Source: Certhia americana
Taxonomy: Eukaryota; Chordata; Aves; Passeriformes; Certhiidae
Reading direction: 5' to 3'
DNA length: 64,000 nt
Assembly: GCA_018697195.1 (NCBI GenBank)
Contig: CM031864.1
Coordinates: forward strand, 18,962,249 to 19,026,248
The position numbers were made by a program, and so were the translations under genes. Under the pieces are notes generated by a model. It was not told the origin of the DNA and ran no database searches. It was given only the letters and a program-made list of their open reading frames with translations. Below, piece after piece: positions 13,759 to 28,110 of this stretch (the first letter of the stretch is position 1; every line of letters begins with the position of its first letter).

Positions 13759-15292
13759 AAAGAACTTTTCCTCAGGTCTGTTTAGTATTATAAACCACAG
13801 AAGTGCTGGTACAGCCTCACTTACAGCTGGGCATGCAAGTGCCACTGTGATTTACACTACATATATGTTTCAAATTTGTGACATAGACACACTTCTCATA
13901 ATGCAGCCATTTTATAGATTTTATTAGGCAGAATTATGGTAGGAAGGAATATTCACAAATTGCAACTTAAATGAGAAAATGTGAATGGTGTTACTTATAT
14001 AAAATACTACTGCAATAGTTCTTTTATTAATTTTTAATGCACAGTACCCACTGTGACCTCCTTTATTCTTTTCCTGTCAACATGGGCAGGCTAGAGAAAT
14101 TGAAATGGGCTGTAGCTGTTCTCTTCTTGTTCCCTTCTTCCTCCCATTTTGCATAATATTAAAATATAACATCTTATTGGACTGTCACTGTGAAACCATT
14201 ATGCGATAGGCATAATGTTTTTTCTGATTGTTATCATTTTCTTACTTTTCAGCATTCTCTAAAAAATTCCAAATTCTATGTAGTTATCCAACGCAATAAC
14301 ACAATTTGCCACTGAATACACTCATCTGAATTAAAATTTGTTTAAAAGTCATCTTTTGCTACATTTCCTGTGGTTCTCTAAGGATAACAGCAGTCTCATA
14401 AAATGAAGCATATTTTCACCTGTCTGGTCTCCTCTGATTACATTTTTGGGGTGAAGCAGGAGGCGGGTCTGACAGAATAACGTTTGACTCAGTCGGGAGG
14501 ATGCTGTTAGTTTCTTCATGTATATTTACTGCTTCCTCTCTCACCAAGGAGACTAATCTCCATACCAGTAAAGCCAAGAAACCCACAGGATTGTCTTTGC
14601 AGGGCCAAGTTTGTGTTGTCACAGCAACAGAGTTCACAGGGTCAATAGATTAATACATTAGTGTGCACCAGCACTGAACTGGAGTGTAAAAGTTTTGCAG
14701 CTGGTTTGAAAATTAAACTGCGAAGCAGGACTTGAAAATATGGGCTACACAAGATATTCTTGTATATCTTGAGAAATAGGCTACAAAAATATGCATATAT
14801 TTGCCTAATACTGTCTATCATTTTTACCACAGTGGAAAGAGGAGGAAATAACCTCTCTGGCAAAAAGGTGCACTTAGTGGGAAGGAGGGAGGAAGGCTGG
14901 AGATTGGGCTATGAAACATACACTGCATTTGGATTGTTGATATTTCCCCCTGCGATGCCCTTTCATTAGCCTCTGTCTAACGTGGGGCCTGACAATTGTG
15001 ACAGGATGAAAAATTTGAGGAAAAGCGAGGGTCACGAGGGAAGAGATTTCCTTCCCTCTCCAGTGACCCTATCACAGTATTCTGATGCAGTGCTTTACCA
15101 TTAAGGAAAGGGCAACCCAAGAGCCTTCACACTTAATCTGTTCCATCTGTCATGACTTAGAAACATTGACCAGCAGTGAGCTTTAAGGACTCGGTGCGAC
15201 TGCAGACATGATATTCTAGCCCACTACAAGGACCTCCTGATGTTTTGAAAGCCTCCAAGGAAGTACCATGCATCAAAAAGGGCAACACCTAC

Positions 15293-15412
15293 CTGACATG
15301 CCACCATATGTGGTCCTCAGTCCTCGACCAACTGCTGGCCAAGGTGTGCTGTCTGCTTTCAGTCCCATCAGTCCTGACACAGTGTTGGTGGCTGTAACAC
15401 CATCTGCGCCAC
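15293..15412 (-). CDS. DPYD: DPYD exon 18 (about residues 727-767)
   Basis: This exon has 120 bp and is phase 1 at both ends, completing the glycine split with exon 17. It reads [20 protein letters not shown], then [21 protein letters not shown]. The NT pair in TATNTVSG is Asn736-Thr737, which contact the pyrimidine, and the glycines around it line the FMN phosphate site. The segment GRGLR replaces human GIAKR; this short stretch varies among mammals too. The acceptor is TTCTTTCACAG behind a good pyrimidine tract, and the donor is CAG|GTAGGT. The next exon in the gene (19, starting near TAIRPIALR) was not found in the 15.3 kb to the left. Confidence 0.98.
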
Positions 15413-16486
<1,074 letters not shown>

Positions 16487-16621
16487 CTAAGTGGCTATGC
16501 TGCAATTTTGTGAAATTGCACATCAGAATTGAACTTCATCTCATCAGTTAACTTATTTCAGACACACCAAGTAACTGCAAATCCACTACAGAAAGGTTAG
16601 TTTGTGAAAAAAAGGAATTTC

Positions 16622-16643
16622 TTTTTTTTTTTTTTTTTTTTTT
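16622..16643 (+). repeat. T22 homopolymer
   Basis: Twenty-two T in a row, an A22 run in DPYD sense. No retroposed body with flanking duplications is recognisable beside it. Confidence 0.95.
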
Positions 16644-18538
16644 CCAGAAGACAAAGGCATCACAAAATGTTCCCTTCCCAGAGTGAGGAGAATACCATTT
16701 TGCATGACAGATACTATTTTTCTCATTTATTTTAAAAAATAATTTTTAGTTTTAATGACTCACTTTATGTCAGGTACATGAAAAACAAGCAGTATCCTAT
16801 AAAATAATGTGAACCTGATGCATTGTCTGATCATGCCTTGAACAGAACAAGGATGAATCGAGGTTGCAGGGCTATCAAAATGCAATTCAGTATTTCTGAA
16901 CTCTGAGAATAACTTGGGATGGCCATAGTGTAAATGAAAGATCAAAATCTTCTCTGTTAAAGCCAGAAATCAAAATCTTCAAGTGTTGGCTTTTCTTGAT
17001 TTCCAGTCATTTACTTCTCTTATGGAATACATCTCATGTAGACAGTAATCAACTACCTTTTCCACTGAGGACAGCTCAGTGGAACTAACACCTGCACCTG
17101 GCACATACAAGGGTTCTTGTTTTATTTTTCTGTGGGCAATTCATAATGCTCTTCAAGAAATATCTTAAAATTTGCAATACTGATACATGTAGAACACGGT
17201 GCATGTTCTGGTTAAAAACTGAATGGTGCCATTACAAGATTTAGCACAAGTATTACCTGTGGGTAGGCTAATCAGTACTGCAGCAATTATTTACATTTAC
17301 TAAGTCTTTATCACTCTCTCAGATAATTAAATCTGTCATATATGTATAATCTTCTCCCATTTGGATATTGTAAAAACTCAGAAAGCTGCATTGCTGCGTA
17401 GTAACTGAGAACGGGATGAGACTAAATGAAATTTAATTTAAAACAATCCAGTAGACACCAAGGTTGCCAGGCTAGTGAACACACAGGAAAAATCCCCTTG
17501 TTGTTTTTCCTTTTTTACACCAATGGGTAAATACAAACAAAACTCCCGCAGGCTGTGTTCCTAGAAAGTACACAGTGCTCGACATGAATAGTAAAATCCT
17601 GAGACTTAGCTCTGGCATCCCAATAAAAGCAGTGATCTCCCGCCCATGCAGCTGCCATGAAATATGTATGAACACTGCACCAGCAGTATGAAAGTAGTTG
17701 CAGTTTTGACTTTCATTTCTGTTTTGAATTTCCTTGAGGCCCAATGCAGAAATGAGAGACCCTCTAGAAGACATGAATTGTATATCCTTTATGTTAATTC
17801 TTTTCCATAGAAATCCTTGTGATAATGTTCAGGATGTTGGCACCAAATAAGTCATTATGCTGACTTTGTTGTGCTTATAGTGCTGCCATAAAACTTCTTC
17901 CTTCAACACACACTAATGCCTTAAAAAATACAATTATTTTAAACTGCATTGAAAACTTTCTGGGAGATGTCTTTCATAAAACCCAGTTTTCATCCTACCT
18001 AAGACAATTTAACTCGTTTGTCTTTCATAATAAACAATAATTGTTCGGGGGTTTTCCCTGAAAATAAGTAAAGATCCTTATTTTCAATCAGTTCTACTTT
18101 TCACACACCAGAATTAATGAAATTAATGCAATGGAATAGTCTTCTATTTCTCATGCTAGCAAACAGTTTAAATATCTGATTGCACAGCACATGATTAGAA
18201 AAAGCCCTTTTGAAAGGCTCACTTGTATCAGCCTTGGAAAATTGCCCATTTTTGTTCCCCATAAAATCACATTTTAAATTAACAGGAAAATAATTCAAAA
18301 ATTCAAGTGAAGGATGTAAAATCCTTCATCCTATTTCACTTAATATTCCAGGGCAAAAAAAGGAATGTTTAGTGAGTAAACATTGAAAAAAAGAAACAAA
18401 AGTTAAAGCAGTGCTTTGTTGCACAGTGAGACAGTTACTGATAGAAATTGGAAAGGTGATGAATTTTATACAAAAATAATTAGAATTCCCATTAAATTTG
18501 ACAATTCTGAACTGTACCAGGCATTTCTGAGGGTTATT

Positions 18539-18551
18539 CCCCCCCCCCCCC
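18539..18551 (+). repeat. C13 homopolymer
   Basis: Thirteen consecutive C, read as G13 in the DPYD transcript. It lies within an open frame of 172 codons (18416-18934) that passes through the run by chance and changes character after it. Confidence 0.95.
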
Positions 18552-18659
18552 ATAATGTTTTCCCCTTAATTTTTGCATCTCAAATAAATCTTGTTTGTAG
18601 ATTATGCTGGCTAACTTTAAAAAATGTCAGTTTAAAAAAATGCCACACCCAAAAGCCAC

Positions 18660-18940
18660 ACACACGTGATGAATCTTGCTGCTTCCCTTTACAGTGTGTG
18701 TCCTACAATGGAGTTGTGCTTGGAACATCCAGAGGATCCATTCTTCCACCCTCCTCTTCTGCTTGCTCTGCCTCCAGACCCCCCTGCTCAGGTTCCTCCT
18801 GGTGCAGCAGTGAACATCAGAGCCACCTCAGCCCTTCCTCTCTCCCTCCCACCAGTGACACTGGGAGTGTCCAGTGGTCACAGCCCGAGCATCCCTGCTG
18901 CCACAGGGATTTCTGCCATGAAGTCACTGCCTGAAAATAT
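18660..18940. other. GC-rich patch with overlapping open frames, no recognised gene
   Basis: The stretch is rich in CCTCC, CCACC and CAG words. Two plus-strand frames (18416-18934 and 18666-19019) are open through it, giving a Ser/Cys-rich and a Pro/Leu-rich product. Neither shows a known domain, and the dual openness is what stop-poor GC-rich DNA gives by chance. No splice or coding support is visible. Confidence 0.5.
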
Positions 18941-21900
18941 CAGAGCTTTTGTGCTCTACAGAAAACTAATGTGTTCACAAAGAGGAATAATAGCCTATCC
19001 TGGTTTTGTTTTGTTCTAATTCATGTTTTCTTCTTTGGATCATTAAGAGAAGTTATTTGTTAATTTATAAATTTCTTAATTCCCTACTATATTTGCACTA
19101 AGGACCTGGAAAAATGCATTCTAAGCAATCTGGCTGAAACCAGAAGGCATTGCTGTTACTGGACAGAAAATTTTCATAGGAAATGAATAAACTACATTTG
19201 TATAGTCTGTGGGAAGTTCACTGGATGGTGAACAACCTCTCCCTAGAAGCTTGTGCACCTTTAGACTAAGACAAATTTGCAGAGGTCACACAAAACCACA
19301 ATTTTGAGAGACTCTGAAGTGATTAGAAATAGAGAATTCACTTCTAAATGCAATCATTGACTACAGAAATGCAGCTCAAAACTTCCGATTTCTGAGGATA
19401 TTAATTTGTCCCATTCAGCAAAGTTTTAAACTCAGGCACAAATTTAGCAAAGTGAGTAGCATGATACCAAAAACTACTTTTGAAGAGGTTATGTACAGGC
19501 TTCATTTTGCCTAATTTATTTGACTGATTGAGGACCTCCCACCTTTTTGGATTTCTGAAAGACTGACCCCAATTCACAAACTGCTTTTTCCGATACTTTC
19601 TTAGATTTATGAAACATTCGAGGATGAGCATATAACTTGTGAAAGAATGAATCTTGAGGCCTGCAAATCACATTATAAAATATACTGTCAGTGCCAATAC
19701 AGCATCAATATGCTTTTTTACCCCAATCTAAGTTTATGAAAGTGCTTGCAGCTTTTATCACTGATAAAGTGGTTGACGAAGCCTGCATAGCCAAGAAATA
19801 TTTTCTAAAAGGCTTGATATGTAAAATGTTACTAGCTGTAAAAACAGCTGGGCATTTGTATTCACAAAAGCAACAATATGAACTAAATAAAATATTATTC
19901 TGCTTAATTTAGTAGAGGATTGTACTGCTTTGGTTCAGAGTCTACCACATTGCTAAAAATTACCTTCTTTCATTATACATAACTGGGTTTGTTGGTTCTC
20001 TCATTCATAATGATACAGTGTGATTGTAAGAGAATGTGTAGCACAATTTTGTACTGTGTGTCAATCCAGAAGAATGAACAAATGCTCCAATGGACTGTAA
20101 CATCCATTGCCAGCACACTCTGTTTATCTGCTGTATTTTAATTTTTTTTTTTAAACAAATGCCATCTAAATAAAAACTTGGAAAAATTATCATCGGCTAA
20201 AGCATAATATTGATTCATGCACTGCATCTAAAAGAATCCGTTGGTAATTTAATACCATATAAAGTCTCTTTTGGTATAAGCTGTACATCAGCGTGTCTTC
20301 TGTCTTCCTGTTAATCAAATAATGCTTGTTTATTCCAAAGGCACAGGAGATTTGAATGTTACAGGGGTTGTCTTTTTACTTCCCTAAGCAACAGTACAGA
20401 ATCATTTTTCCTGAATATTCATTATAGCCTTGGGCTAGATGAAGCTTTTAATCCTAACTACTCATTGCCAATGGGTAGATATACTAGAGGAAAAACAACT
20501 ATTCACCTTTTTTTTCTAAATGATCACATGATAAGCTTAACTACAACCATAACTACGAGCATAAGTCCTCAGAAATTAAAGCAGCAAGTTGTCTACTGAT
20601 TGCATTTGGCATCAGTAATGAGATGAATCCCCTGTCCTATCACCCCCAAGGCAGATACATCCTGCATGTTTAAAAAGCAGCATGAAAATGCTGTGCACAG
20701 AGTAGGTCACCTCTCCTTGTGTTTCATGGAAAGAAACAAAACCAAGATGAGATTACCACAGAAATGTCTGACTGCAGATTTTTGGAAATTTTTATTGTGA
20801 CCTATTTTCAGTGTTCTTTCAAGGCCCTCATTTTTTCACTATCCTGTTACTGCACAATCTTTACACCGTATTCAGAACACCTCTCTGAGGTAGAGAATTA
20901 TTATTATACCTGTTCAATAAATAGAGAGAGTCAGATAGCCTGAGGTGCACCTCCTACAACTCACCCTTCTTGGGTGCCCAGTTTCACAAAAGTCACTTGC
21001 GTAAGGACTTGAAAAGGTTTGTCTGGCAGAAAACTGCACTTCATTCTCAGGACTACCTTAAACCATGAGATACTTCACACATTCACAACAGAAATATTTT
21101 TAATACTTGAATTTAAATAGATTTTCAGAGCATTTGAATTATGCAGAAGATAGAATTTTAACTACTTTAGGGTAACAAACAAGTGTTTGTTAACTATGCA
21201 AGCACTCCTCGGGAAGCAGATGTAGGTGAGTGCACTTAAATATACATGTGTGCATATATAGAGAGAATACAAACAGTAGTCCAAAAGATGTCATAAAAAA
21301 AAAAATCAAACCTGTTCAAAAATTTCCCCAAGAACTTCATAAGAAAGGTTAACGCTCAGTAGAGCACATTAGTTAACCCTGTCTAATTAGTACTACAGAA
21401 AACAGCCCACATCTTGCAATCTTCAGGCTGTCCCTAAATAATGGTGGCAGTTCTGTCTCACTAAGAACAGGACAAGGACTCATACAGTCGTGGAAGGAAT
21501 GAAAATGCAACTTTTCTCAGACAAAATCCTGATTTTACATATGTATGAAGGCTTCATTATATAGACCTATAGGATTTATCACCACATGTCACATTGATGA
21601 TTTGTGCTGGTCCTTTATCCTGTGATGATGGGAAGTCCTAGATGGCACAAAGAGTGTTGCAAGATGCAGTAAGACCTTGCATGTAAAGTCCTTAAACCTC
21701 ATCAATCACTGACTACAACAACCTAAACAACAAAGTTTCAGAAATTAAAATAATTTATTGCATTTAATGCAAGAGTAAGTCCAATCTTCCTCATACACAT
21801 CAAATCTTTGGTGGCCACAAGACTGTTCTGATGTATATATGTTGCCTAAGAGTTTTATGGCTAAATAATGCATTGTGTCAGCATGTTTGCAATCTTAAAT

Positions 21901-22920
21901 GTTGATGCTAAATTACAGAGAGGACTTACTTTGTCTTTTTTATTTATTTAGAACACATGCAGCTGACATGAGATTTCTTATATACAGGTAGGTAAGGGTA
22001 GGCAAGTGGCACCAACACTACCTCATCAGTGTATCCTTTTCATGGTAGATTTTCTTTCTGTACAGGCTCTTCAGAAAGAAACTGCATCTGCCACCACTGG
22101 AGGAATTTTTTATACAAAAAAAAAAAAAAAGTCCTACAGTTAACCTCTCATTCTAAGCAGTAGATAGATTTTTCATAGCACCCACAGCTGTGGGAAAAAG
22201 AGGGAGTGCTTTTATGATTACAAGAATGATATAGCATAAGAAAAGCTTTTTAGGTGAGAATTTGCAAGACCCAGCTGTTAAATTTAATACATATACTACT
22301 CTCACTTTACTGTTTCATTCAACAATATTCTACTAGGGAAGAGTTAAACCTATCCTCAGTCAAATTTCTGTGTGACAGCCCAGGACAACTCAAATGCACC
22401 CTCAGCTGAAAAGCAAGAAAGGAGAAAAGGATCTTTTCCCATCTACTGGTAACCTCCATGCAGCAGGTCAACTTTCTAGACCACCCTACTCTCCCTCTGA
22501 ACATTACAGTGGGAATTACCTGCCACAAGCTGCAGTGTGGAAAGGCAGGATGCATTTGGAGCAGCTTTAGAAAGTGAGTAATGATCATTTCTACAGATCC
22601 CTCACATACTCAATGCACTCTACTGGCTCGATGTGTACCTATGGATCTGCATCTTTTACAGAGACCTCATAAATTGAATGAGGACCTACTAGCCTGACAA
22701 ACTGTTAGTTTAAATATATCTACCCCATATTTATTTTCCAGATTAAATATGGATCGAGAAAACCATTAGAAAATCATGACTTAAAACCAAAAAAAACCCA
22801 AACCAAAGCAACAAAAAAAGCCAAAGAAAGTGTGAAAAACTACTCCTTTGCTATTCATTAAAATATGGAGGAAAATTAAAAGCATGGGAATTCCAGCTTA
22901 AAGCATTGCAAATCAGTATC

Positions 22921-22951
22921 TGTGGTGAAGATCTGTAGTATCTTCACCACA
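22921..22951. repeat. Perfect 12-bp stem hairpin
   Basis: TGTGGTGAAGAT pairs with ATCTTCACCACA around a 7-base loop (CTGTAGT). It directly abuts an AT/GT microsatellite, so it may be a repeat-associated fold. Confidence 0.85.
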
Positions 22952-22978
22952 CATATATATATATATATGTGTGTGTAT
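22951..22978 (+). repeat. (AT)n/(GT)n microsatellite
   Basis: ACATATATATATATATAT followed by GTGTGTGT; alternating purine-pyrimidine throughout, next to the hairpin arm. Confidence 0.9.
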
Positions 22979-23815
22979 TTTACTGTTTATCCTTTACACA
23001 GCTATCTCATCTCTTTCCTCCTATGAGAGGCCCAACATTGTCTTCATAAAACTGTCTCTAAACCTACACAAAATTTCCACAGTACCTAAACACAGAATTA
23101 CAGTCAATCACTATAGCAAGAGTCACCACAGCAGAATCTCATTGTTAATTTTACTGCCTTCCTGCATCCTAGAAAGGAGCAGTTTAGGTTGTGCATTTGT
23201 CCCATTTCAAACTTAATTAAAGCTAACAATTTGTTTAAAGCCTGTGAAAATAAGGGAAGGATTTCCCAGGACAGCAGATGAATAACTCTGCGCTTCTCAT
23301 CTGGAGTAAAAAATTCCTCCTCATTTCTCAGGAAATTTGACAGCTTTTGGTCAGCATCTATTGACCGCAGCTGTCAGAAAGAAAGAAATGAAGCAGTTTA
23401 ACCTAAGGCAGGAATAACAGTTTTCATGGTTGTATGTGAAGCTATCTATATATATTAGAAAAATTAGAAAAACTGGCCTAAATTACATCAGAGGCTTTGG
23501 GTTAGCCTGGTCAGCTTCACAAAAATGTAGCTGCTGGTTGAGAGCTTATATCCCTCCAGCAAGAATCCATGATGTGATGTGATGTGAAAGCAATGCCACA
23601 CAATAAACTTTCAGAGATAATGGTAGAATTCAGGACTCCTTTCCAGTCAATATTGTATTGCTTTTTGCCACGAGATCCAAAGTGTACTAGTTTGACCAAA
23701 TAAAAAACCCCCCAACCGCCCAAAATTCAAAATCTTGTTAAATACCTTCTATAAAATGGTACAGGAAAATCCCATTCAGTATAAAAATTCAAAACATCCA
23801 AACATGAATAATTTC

Positions 23816-23835
23816 TTTTTTTTTTTTTTTTTTTT
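23816..23835 (+). repeat. T20 homopolymer
   Basis: Twenty T in a row within intron 16, with no recognisable element attached. Confidence 0.95.
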
Positions 23836-26800
23836 CTAGGAGAATAAAAATGTTTTGTCCCACTTAAGCCTTCAGCTCTTATTAATTCACTTGTACTTTG
23901 AAACAAGAGGTCTTTTTAATGTGAAGGGAGATTGTAGAGGTGGGGTTTTTGGAAGCATTTCTAAAAGATCAGAGATGCAGATGAGAAAAACTAAGCAAAT
24001 TCCACATAGTTACCATTTAACTAAACTACCATAGCAACAATGTGCATTGTGACTATGTTCACTGATTTAATTCAAGGACGTACTTATTTTCTACTCTCTT
24101 ACACTATTTCAAATGTTCCTTTCTTTTAAAAAGTCTTTTGAAACAAGTCTACTGAGTAAATGAAGACATTTATATTGTTTTTACATAGCAAAATGTTCTC
24201 TTTATAATTTGAACAAAAACTATAATATTTTTAAACTGAAAAGCTATCGTATGACTTATATAACTAAGCATATTCTACTAGTGAAACAAGCACATTTTTG
24301 CTTACAAAATACAGCATATTAAGATGTAGCAGTATAGCTTGGAAAATTCCCATTCATTTTTGCAGACTACATTTGTTCTTTTGGTTATAGACTTATCAAT
24401 TAGGCAAAAAAACATTACCACTTGAAGACCATGTAAAGCCTATATTTTTATCTTCAAATTTAATGAAAAAACACCCAACCTTACAGAGAGCCATGACTCC
24501 CAATTCATAGATGCTTTTGCCAAAGTAAAAATCTAAGTGAGAACTGAGAGACTTGACTGAAGTTTCTTTTTCCTGTGGTAAGTTACAAGAACTAAAAAAC
24601 TCCTGTCACCTAGCTCCATTCCTAGATGCTTGGACTTTATTAATTTAAAGTAAAGCTGCAAGCAAGGTGTCAAAATTTGATCAGCTGCTCTGTCAGATCT
24701 GTCACTGCAAGTTCCACTCAGGGGAGCCTAATTGAGATTCTCCTTTTCTTCCAGTGATACCAATGTGTCACTGGGCTAAATCAAGTCACTCTGGATTAGG
24801 TCTAGGTTTTGGTCATGGCTGAACTGAGAAGTCATAACTCTGAGACCCTGTCTATACTGAGAGAGATAACAGTGGGCATTGAGAAAAGCCAACAAGAGAC
24901 TGGGGCTCCAACTTCTCAAAGGAGTCACAGGCTCTTCTCAGACTACTTTGAAAAACTGAAAGAACAAATCTGTATACATTAAAAAAACCCCCTTTAAATG
25001 TAAAAGCATGTAAAAAGGTAAACCTTAAAAGACACATAAAGGGTTTATACAGAATCAGAATTTTAATGAATTTTTCAAATTTAGCAGATCCCTATCTCCC
25101 TTTTCTTTCTTACTCTCCTTCAGTATCACAACTATTTCTCCCTACGTCAGCTCTTTAATTAGAATCTTTGAAAGATGCTAAAAGCACAAGACAAACAACC
25201 TTTGATTGTCTCACTTTATTTAAAAAAAAAAACAAAACTGGAAAAGCAACTTCTTACAGTGTTTCTTTATTGTAGCACCCTACTGGACCTGCACAAACAA
25301 ATGATACTTAACGTATGTCAAAAACCAGATGAAAAGAAGCCAAATAAAAAGAACCCACTCCAATGGGTTTTCACATATCTAATCTAAAAGCTGCCAATTT
25401 TAACATAGGTCAGCATCCAAACTCAAGAATACATTTATCAAAGTGCTGTGTGGGAGATCCTCTTTGGACACCTTATTAGCAGCATAGAACTCCTACATCC
25501 CTTCTGTGATAATGCTGCACCTCTTGACTGAAAAGCCGTGTGCAGACTAGTCAAAAATGAGCTGGAGATTTTTGATTGACCAGTACAGGAAAGTTAAAAA
25601 CATCTATTTATGTTGGGAGTAAGAACAACAATTAGAGTGATGTCAAGATCAAGCACAACTGATACTTGAAAGGTTGGTTGCTGCCTTTAGTTAGCTTTGT
25701 AATTACTCCCTTTTCAGATTACAGGAAAGCTTTTTGTTTTCTTCCCAGCACAAAGAGGAAAACAACAGAATTTATTTTGAAAACTTGATTCCTCTCTCTG
25801 TGTAGGTGGTTGAGCCATAATGTTTTTCCTTATTCTAAATGTTTGGGTTTTGTTTAACTTGCTTTTAATTTAAAAATGTTATTCTAAGTAACCATAAGAA
25901 ACATCTGTGTTAGAAAACTTTCTGCTTTAAAAATTAACTACAAGACATTTTATATTTGTTTACGGTTTGCTTACATGATAGGGAAAACTGTCCTTTTGTT
26001 CATTGTGATAGGTCTGTTGAAACTTCAGCAATAAGTATTTACAGCTACTGATTTAATTATAATATTAAAGGCATTTAAGTCACATGATTTTCTTTGGTTT
26101 TCAGAATAAAGATCAATAATAGCTGTCCTGAGAGGTTGATGCACAGATTGACAAGCCAAATTACCAAATTATCTGTTCCAATATCAACTGGGCTTAAATA
26201 TTCCAAGTGAAAACCACGAAACTGCACATTTACCTTTAGTAAACTTCTTGGACACACTGGCTGGAAAGATTTATTTAACAGTGCTGGTGTACGTAAAGTG
26301 TTGACTAATAAAAATGCCTTTTTAGCCCTGACACAACAAAATATTTTATATTGGTTGTTTCTAGCCAGCTAAACTAATGTTTCTCATAGCACAGTGAAAA
26401 GTGGTATGCAGCATGATTAAATAATATTTCAGCTCTTTAGTTCATGCAGAGGTCACCTGCTAGAAGGCATAAGGGTTTGATTAGGTTTACGTCATAGGTG
26501 AAATATTCTAAAGGAAAGCACAGAACTCAAATATGTGAAGGCTGCAGCTACATATAGCTTTCTTTTGTGGTCAGGTAGGCAAGCTCTGTCCTTCCCTATA
26601 ATAATAAGGTAGAAAATACTGAATAATTGAGGAAAGCATAAACCTTTGAAACACAAAACTAGGGAATTTACAGCCTATGCTCTGAGAAGAATTTGCCATG
26701 CAGTTTTTAATTGGTTATCAAGTGGGCATGGATTCAGATTTGGCCTGTTGTAAAGAGCAGGCTTCCCAGAAAACTGTCTAACTTTCCTAGGAGCTGAGAC

Positions 26801-27069
26801 AAAATTTAAAGAAATATGAGAATCCTGAAAACTCTTATGTAGGCAATGAAGAGACTAGTTAATATATTGTTAATTAAGTTCATCAAATACTGGCATAAGA
26901 CTGAAACCATAGAAAGAAAAATTTATTAATGTGCATCATTATAAACAATCTCAAAATATTTTCTTTTACCTGCACAGTTATTTTTGGGTCATCACTTTGT
27001 TTCCTGTTTACCAGATATCATTGTTACAAAAAACTGCAAGGCCTTATGGTGCAATCACATATCCAAAGG

Positions 27070-27169
27070 NNNNNNNNNNNNNNNNNNNNNNNNNNNNNNN
27101 NNNNNNNNNNNNNNNNNNNNNNNNNNNNNNNNNNNNNNNNNNNNNNNNNNNNNNNNNNNNNNNNNNNNN
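27070..27169. other. Assembly gap (100 N)
   Basis: Exactly 100 unknown bases, the customary placeholder for a gap of unknown length. It lies in DPYD intron 16, directly before a long A run. No DPYD exon is missing, because exons 16 and 17 are both present and adjacent in the transcript. Confidence 0.99.

Positions 27170-27212
<43 letters not shown>
27170..27212 (+). repeat. Poly(A) run, at least 43 bases, abutting the gap
   Basis: Forty-three consecutive A residues run from the gap edge. This could be the tail of a retroposed element whose body lies in the gap, or only a homopolymer that stopped the assembly. Lysine-rich open frames across it are artefacts. Confidence 0.95.
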
Positions 27213-27214
<2 letters not shown>

Positions 27215-27262
27215 TCGTTCCTTTATGGGAAGCACTCAGTATATACTTGCTGTTAGGCTATT

Positions 27263-27313
27263 GAAGTGTCATTAAAACAGCCAAAATTTTGAAGTTTCAT
27301 TAAAACAGCCAAA
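27263..27313 (+). repeat. Two-copy tandem repeat, 28-bp period
   Basis: A 23-bp unit starting GAAGTGTCATTAAAACAGCC at 27263-27285 recurs as GAAGTTTCATTAAAACAGCC at 27291-27313, with one difference in 23. It lies 50 bp from the assembly gap. Confidence 0.9.
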
Positions 27314-28110
27314 CAGTGCCAGGTCACTGATACTGTGACCAAACTAACCTTCTCTGTGACATCTGTCACCCATAATGTGAATTTCAGCAAAAACACTTCC
27401 ATCATAGTAAGACTGAAAATAAGTGTAAACCCAAATTGCTTTCATGTCTTCATGACTTTCAAGGAAATAGAATCACTTTTACATTTGCTAAGGAAATACA
27501 TTCTGTAGAGAATGCCCTCCTTATAAGTCGCCGCACATAAACAGTGTTTAAGACCTTATTAACAGCCATAGCATGTCAGTAAAAACTTGCAGCAAGTTGG
27601 TAGTGCTGTTAACATTACTGCCAAATTTATAATCCCTTTTTATTTTCCATTTTGTCTTTTGAGTAATTCAATTAGAAATACTTCAAAGCAATAACAGTGG
27701 ATTAAATGTTGTCAAACCACAATATGAAATTGCAGAATAGAGTTCTGATGATGAATTTATTAAACTTTGCATTTCAATTCATTTCTCCTTGAGTGTATAA
27801 AAAGCAGGATTCTTTAGACAAAAAACCAATTAACTGTTGTACCTCATTATTAAGTATTGTCTCCTTTTAAAATATAGAATATATGAGGACATAAAGAATG
27901 TGTGCAAGAAATCCATTAAAACACAACGTTCAATTACATCTGAATCCTGCAATGGTAACAGAAAAATGAATTCTCAGGTACTGGAGGAAGGTGAATGATG
28001 CCACCTACCCAGGAGTGACCATAAAGCCAGCAGGCTTTTCCTGCTCAGATTTCCAGTGAAATAGCTCATGCATCAATTTTTACTTTGAAAACAACTCAGC
28101 AAAAGGGTTT

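Larger units (their letters stand above)
1..15292 (-). other. DPYD: DPYD intron 18, 3' part lies beyond the left edge
   Basis: I found no exon-like minus-strand translation with splice sites and no match to the expected exon 19 protein segment. The content is AT-rich unique sequence with one clear CR1 3' end (1121-1363), a T15 run at 1490-1504, short perfect inverted repeats at 7904-7934 and 10923-10949, and a CA/TA microsatellite near 13714. The patches 4320-4450 and 13240-13345 are GC-richer than their surroundings, but their open frames show no recognisable protein. An octamer-type motif (ATGCAAAT) occurs at 10184-10191 and is unremarkable alone. Confidence 0.85.

Noticed and set aside
1..15292. 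DPYD exon 19
   Set aside because: I looked for the segment starting TAIRPIALR on the minus strand and found no match, so it probably lies beyond the left edge.
18416..18934. 172-codon plus-strand frame as a possible processed gene
   Set aside because: It crosses the C13 run, has no recognisable protein and no poly(A) tail with target duplication; the second overlapping frame points to composition.
26929..27275. Open frames of 63-114 codons across the gap with poly-Lys or poly-Phe
   Set aside because: They run through N bases and a homopolymer, so the translation is meaningless.
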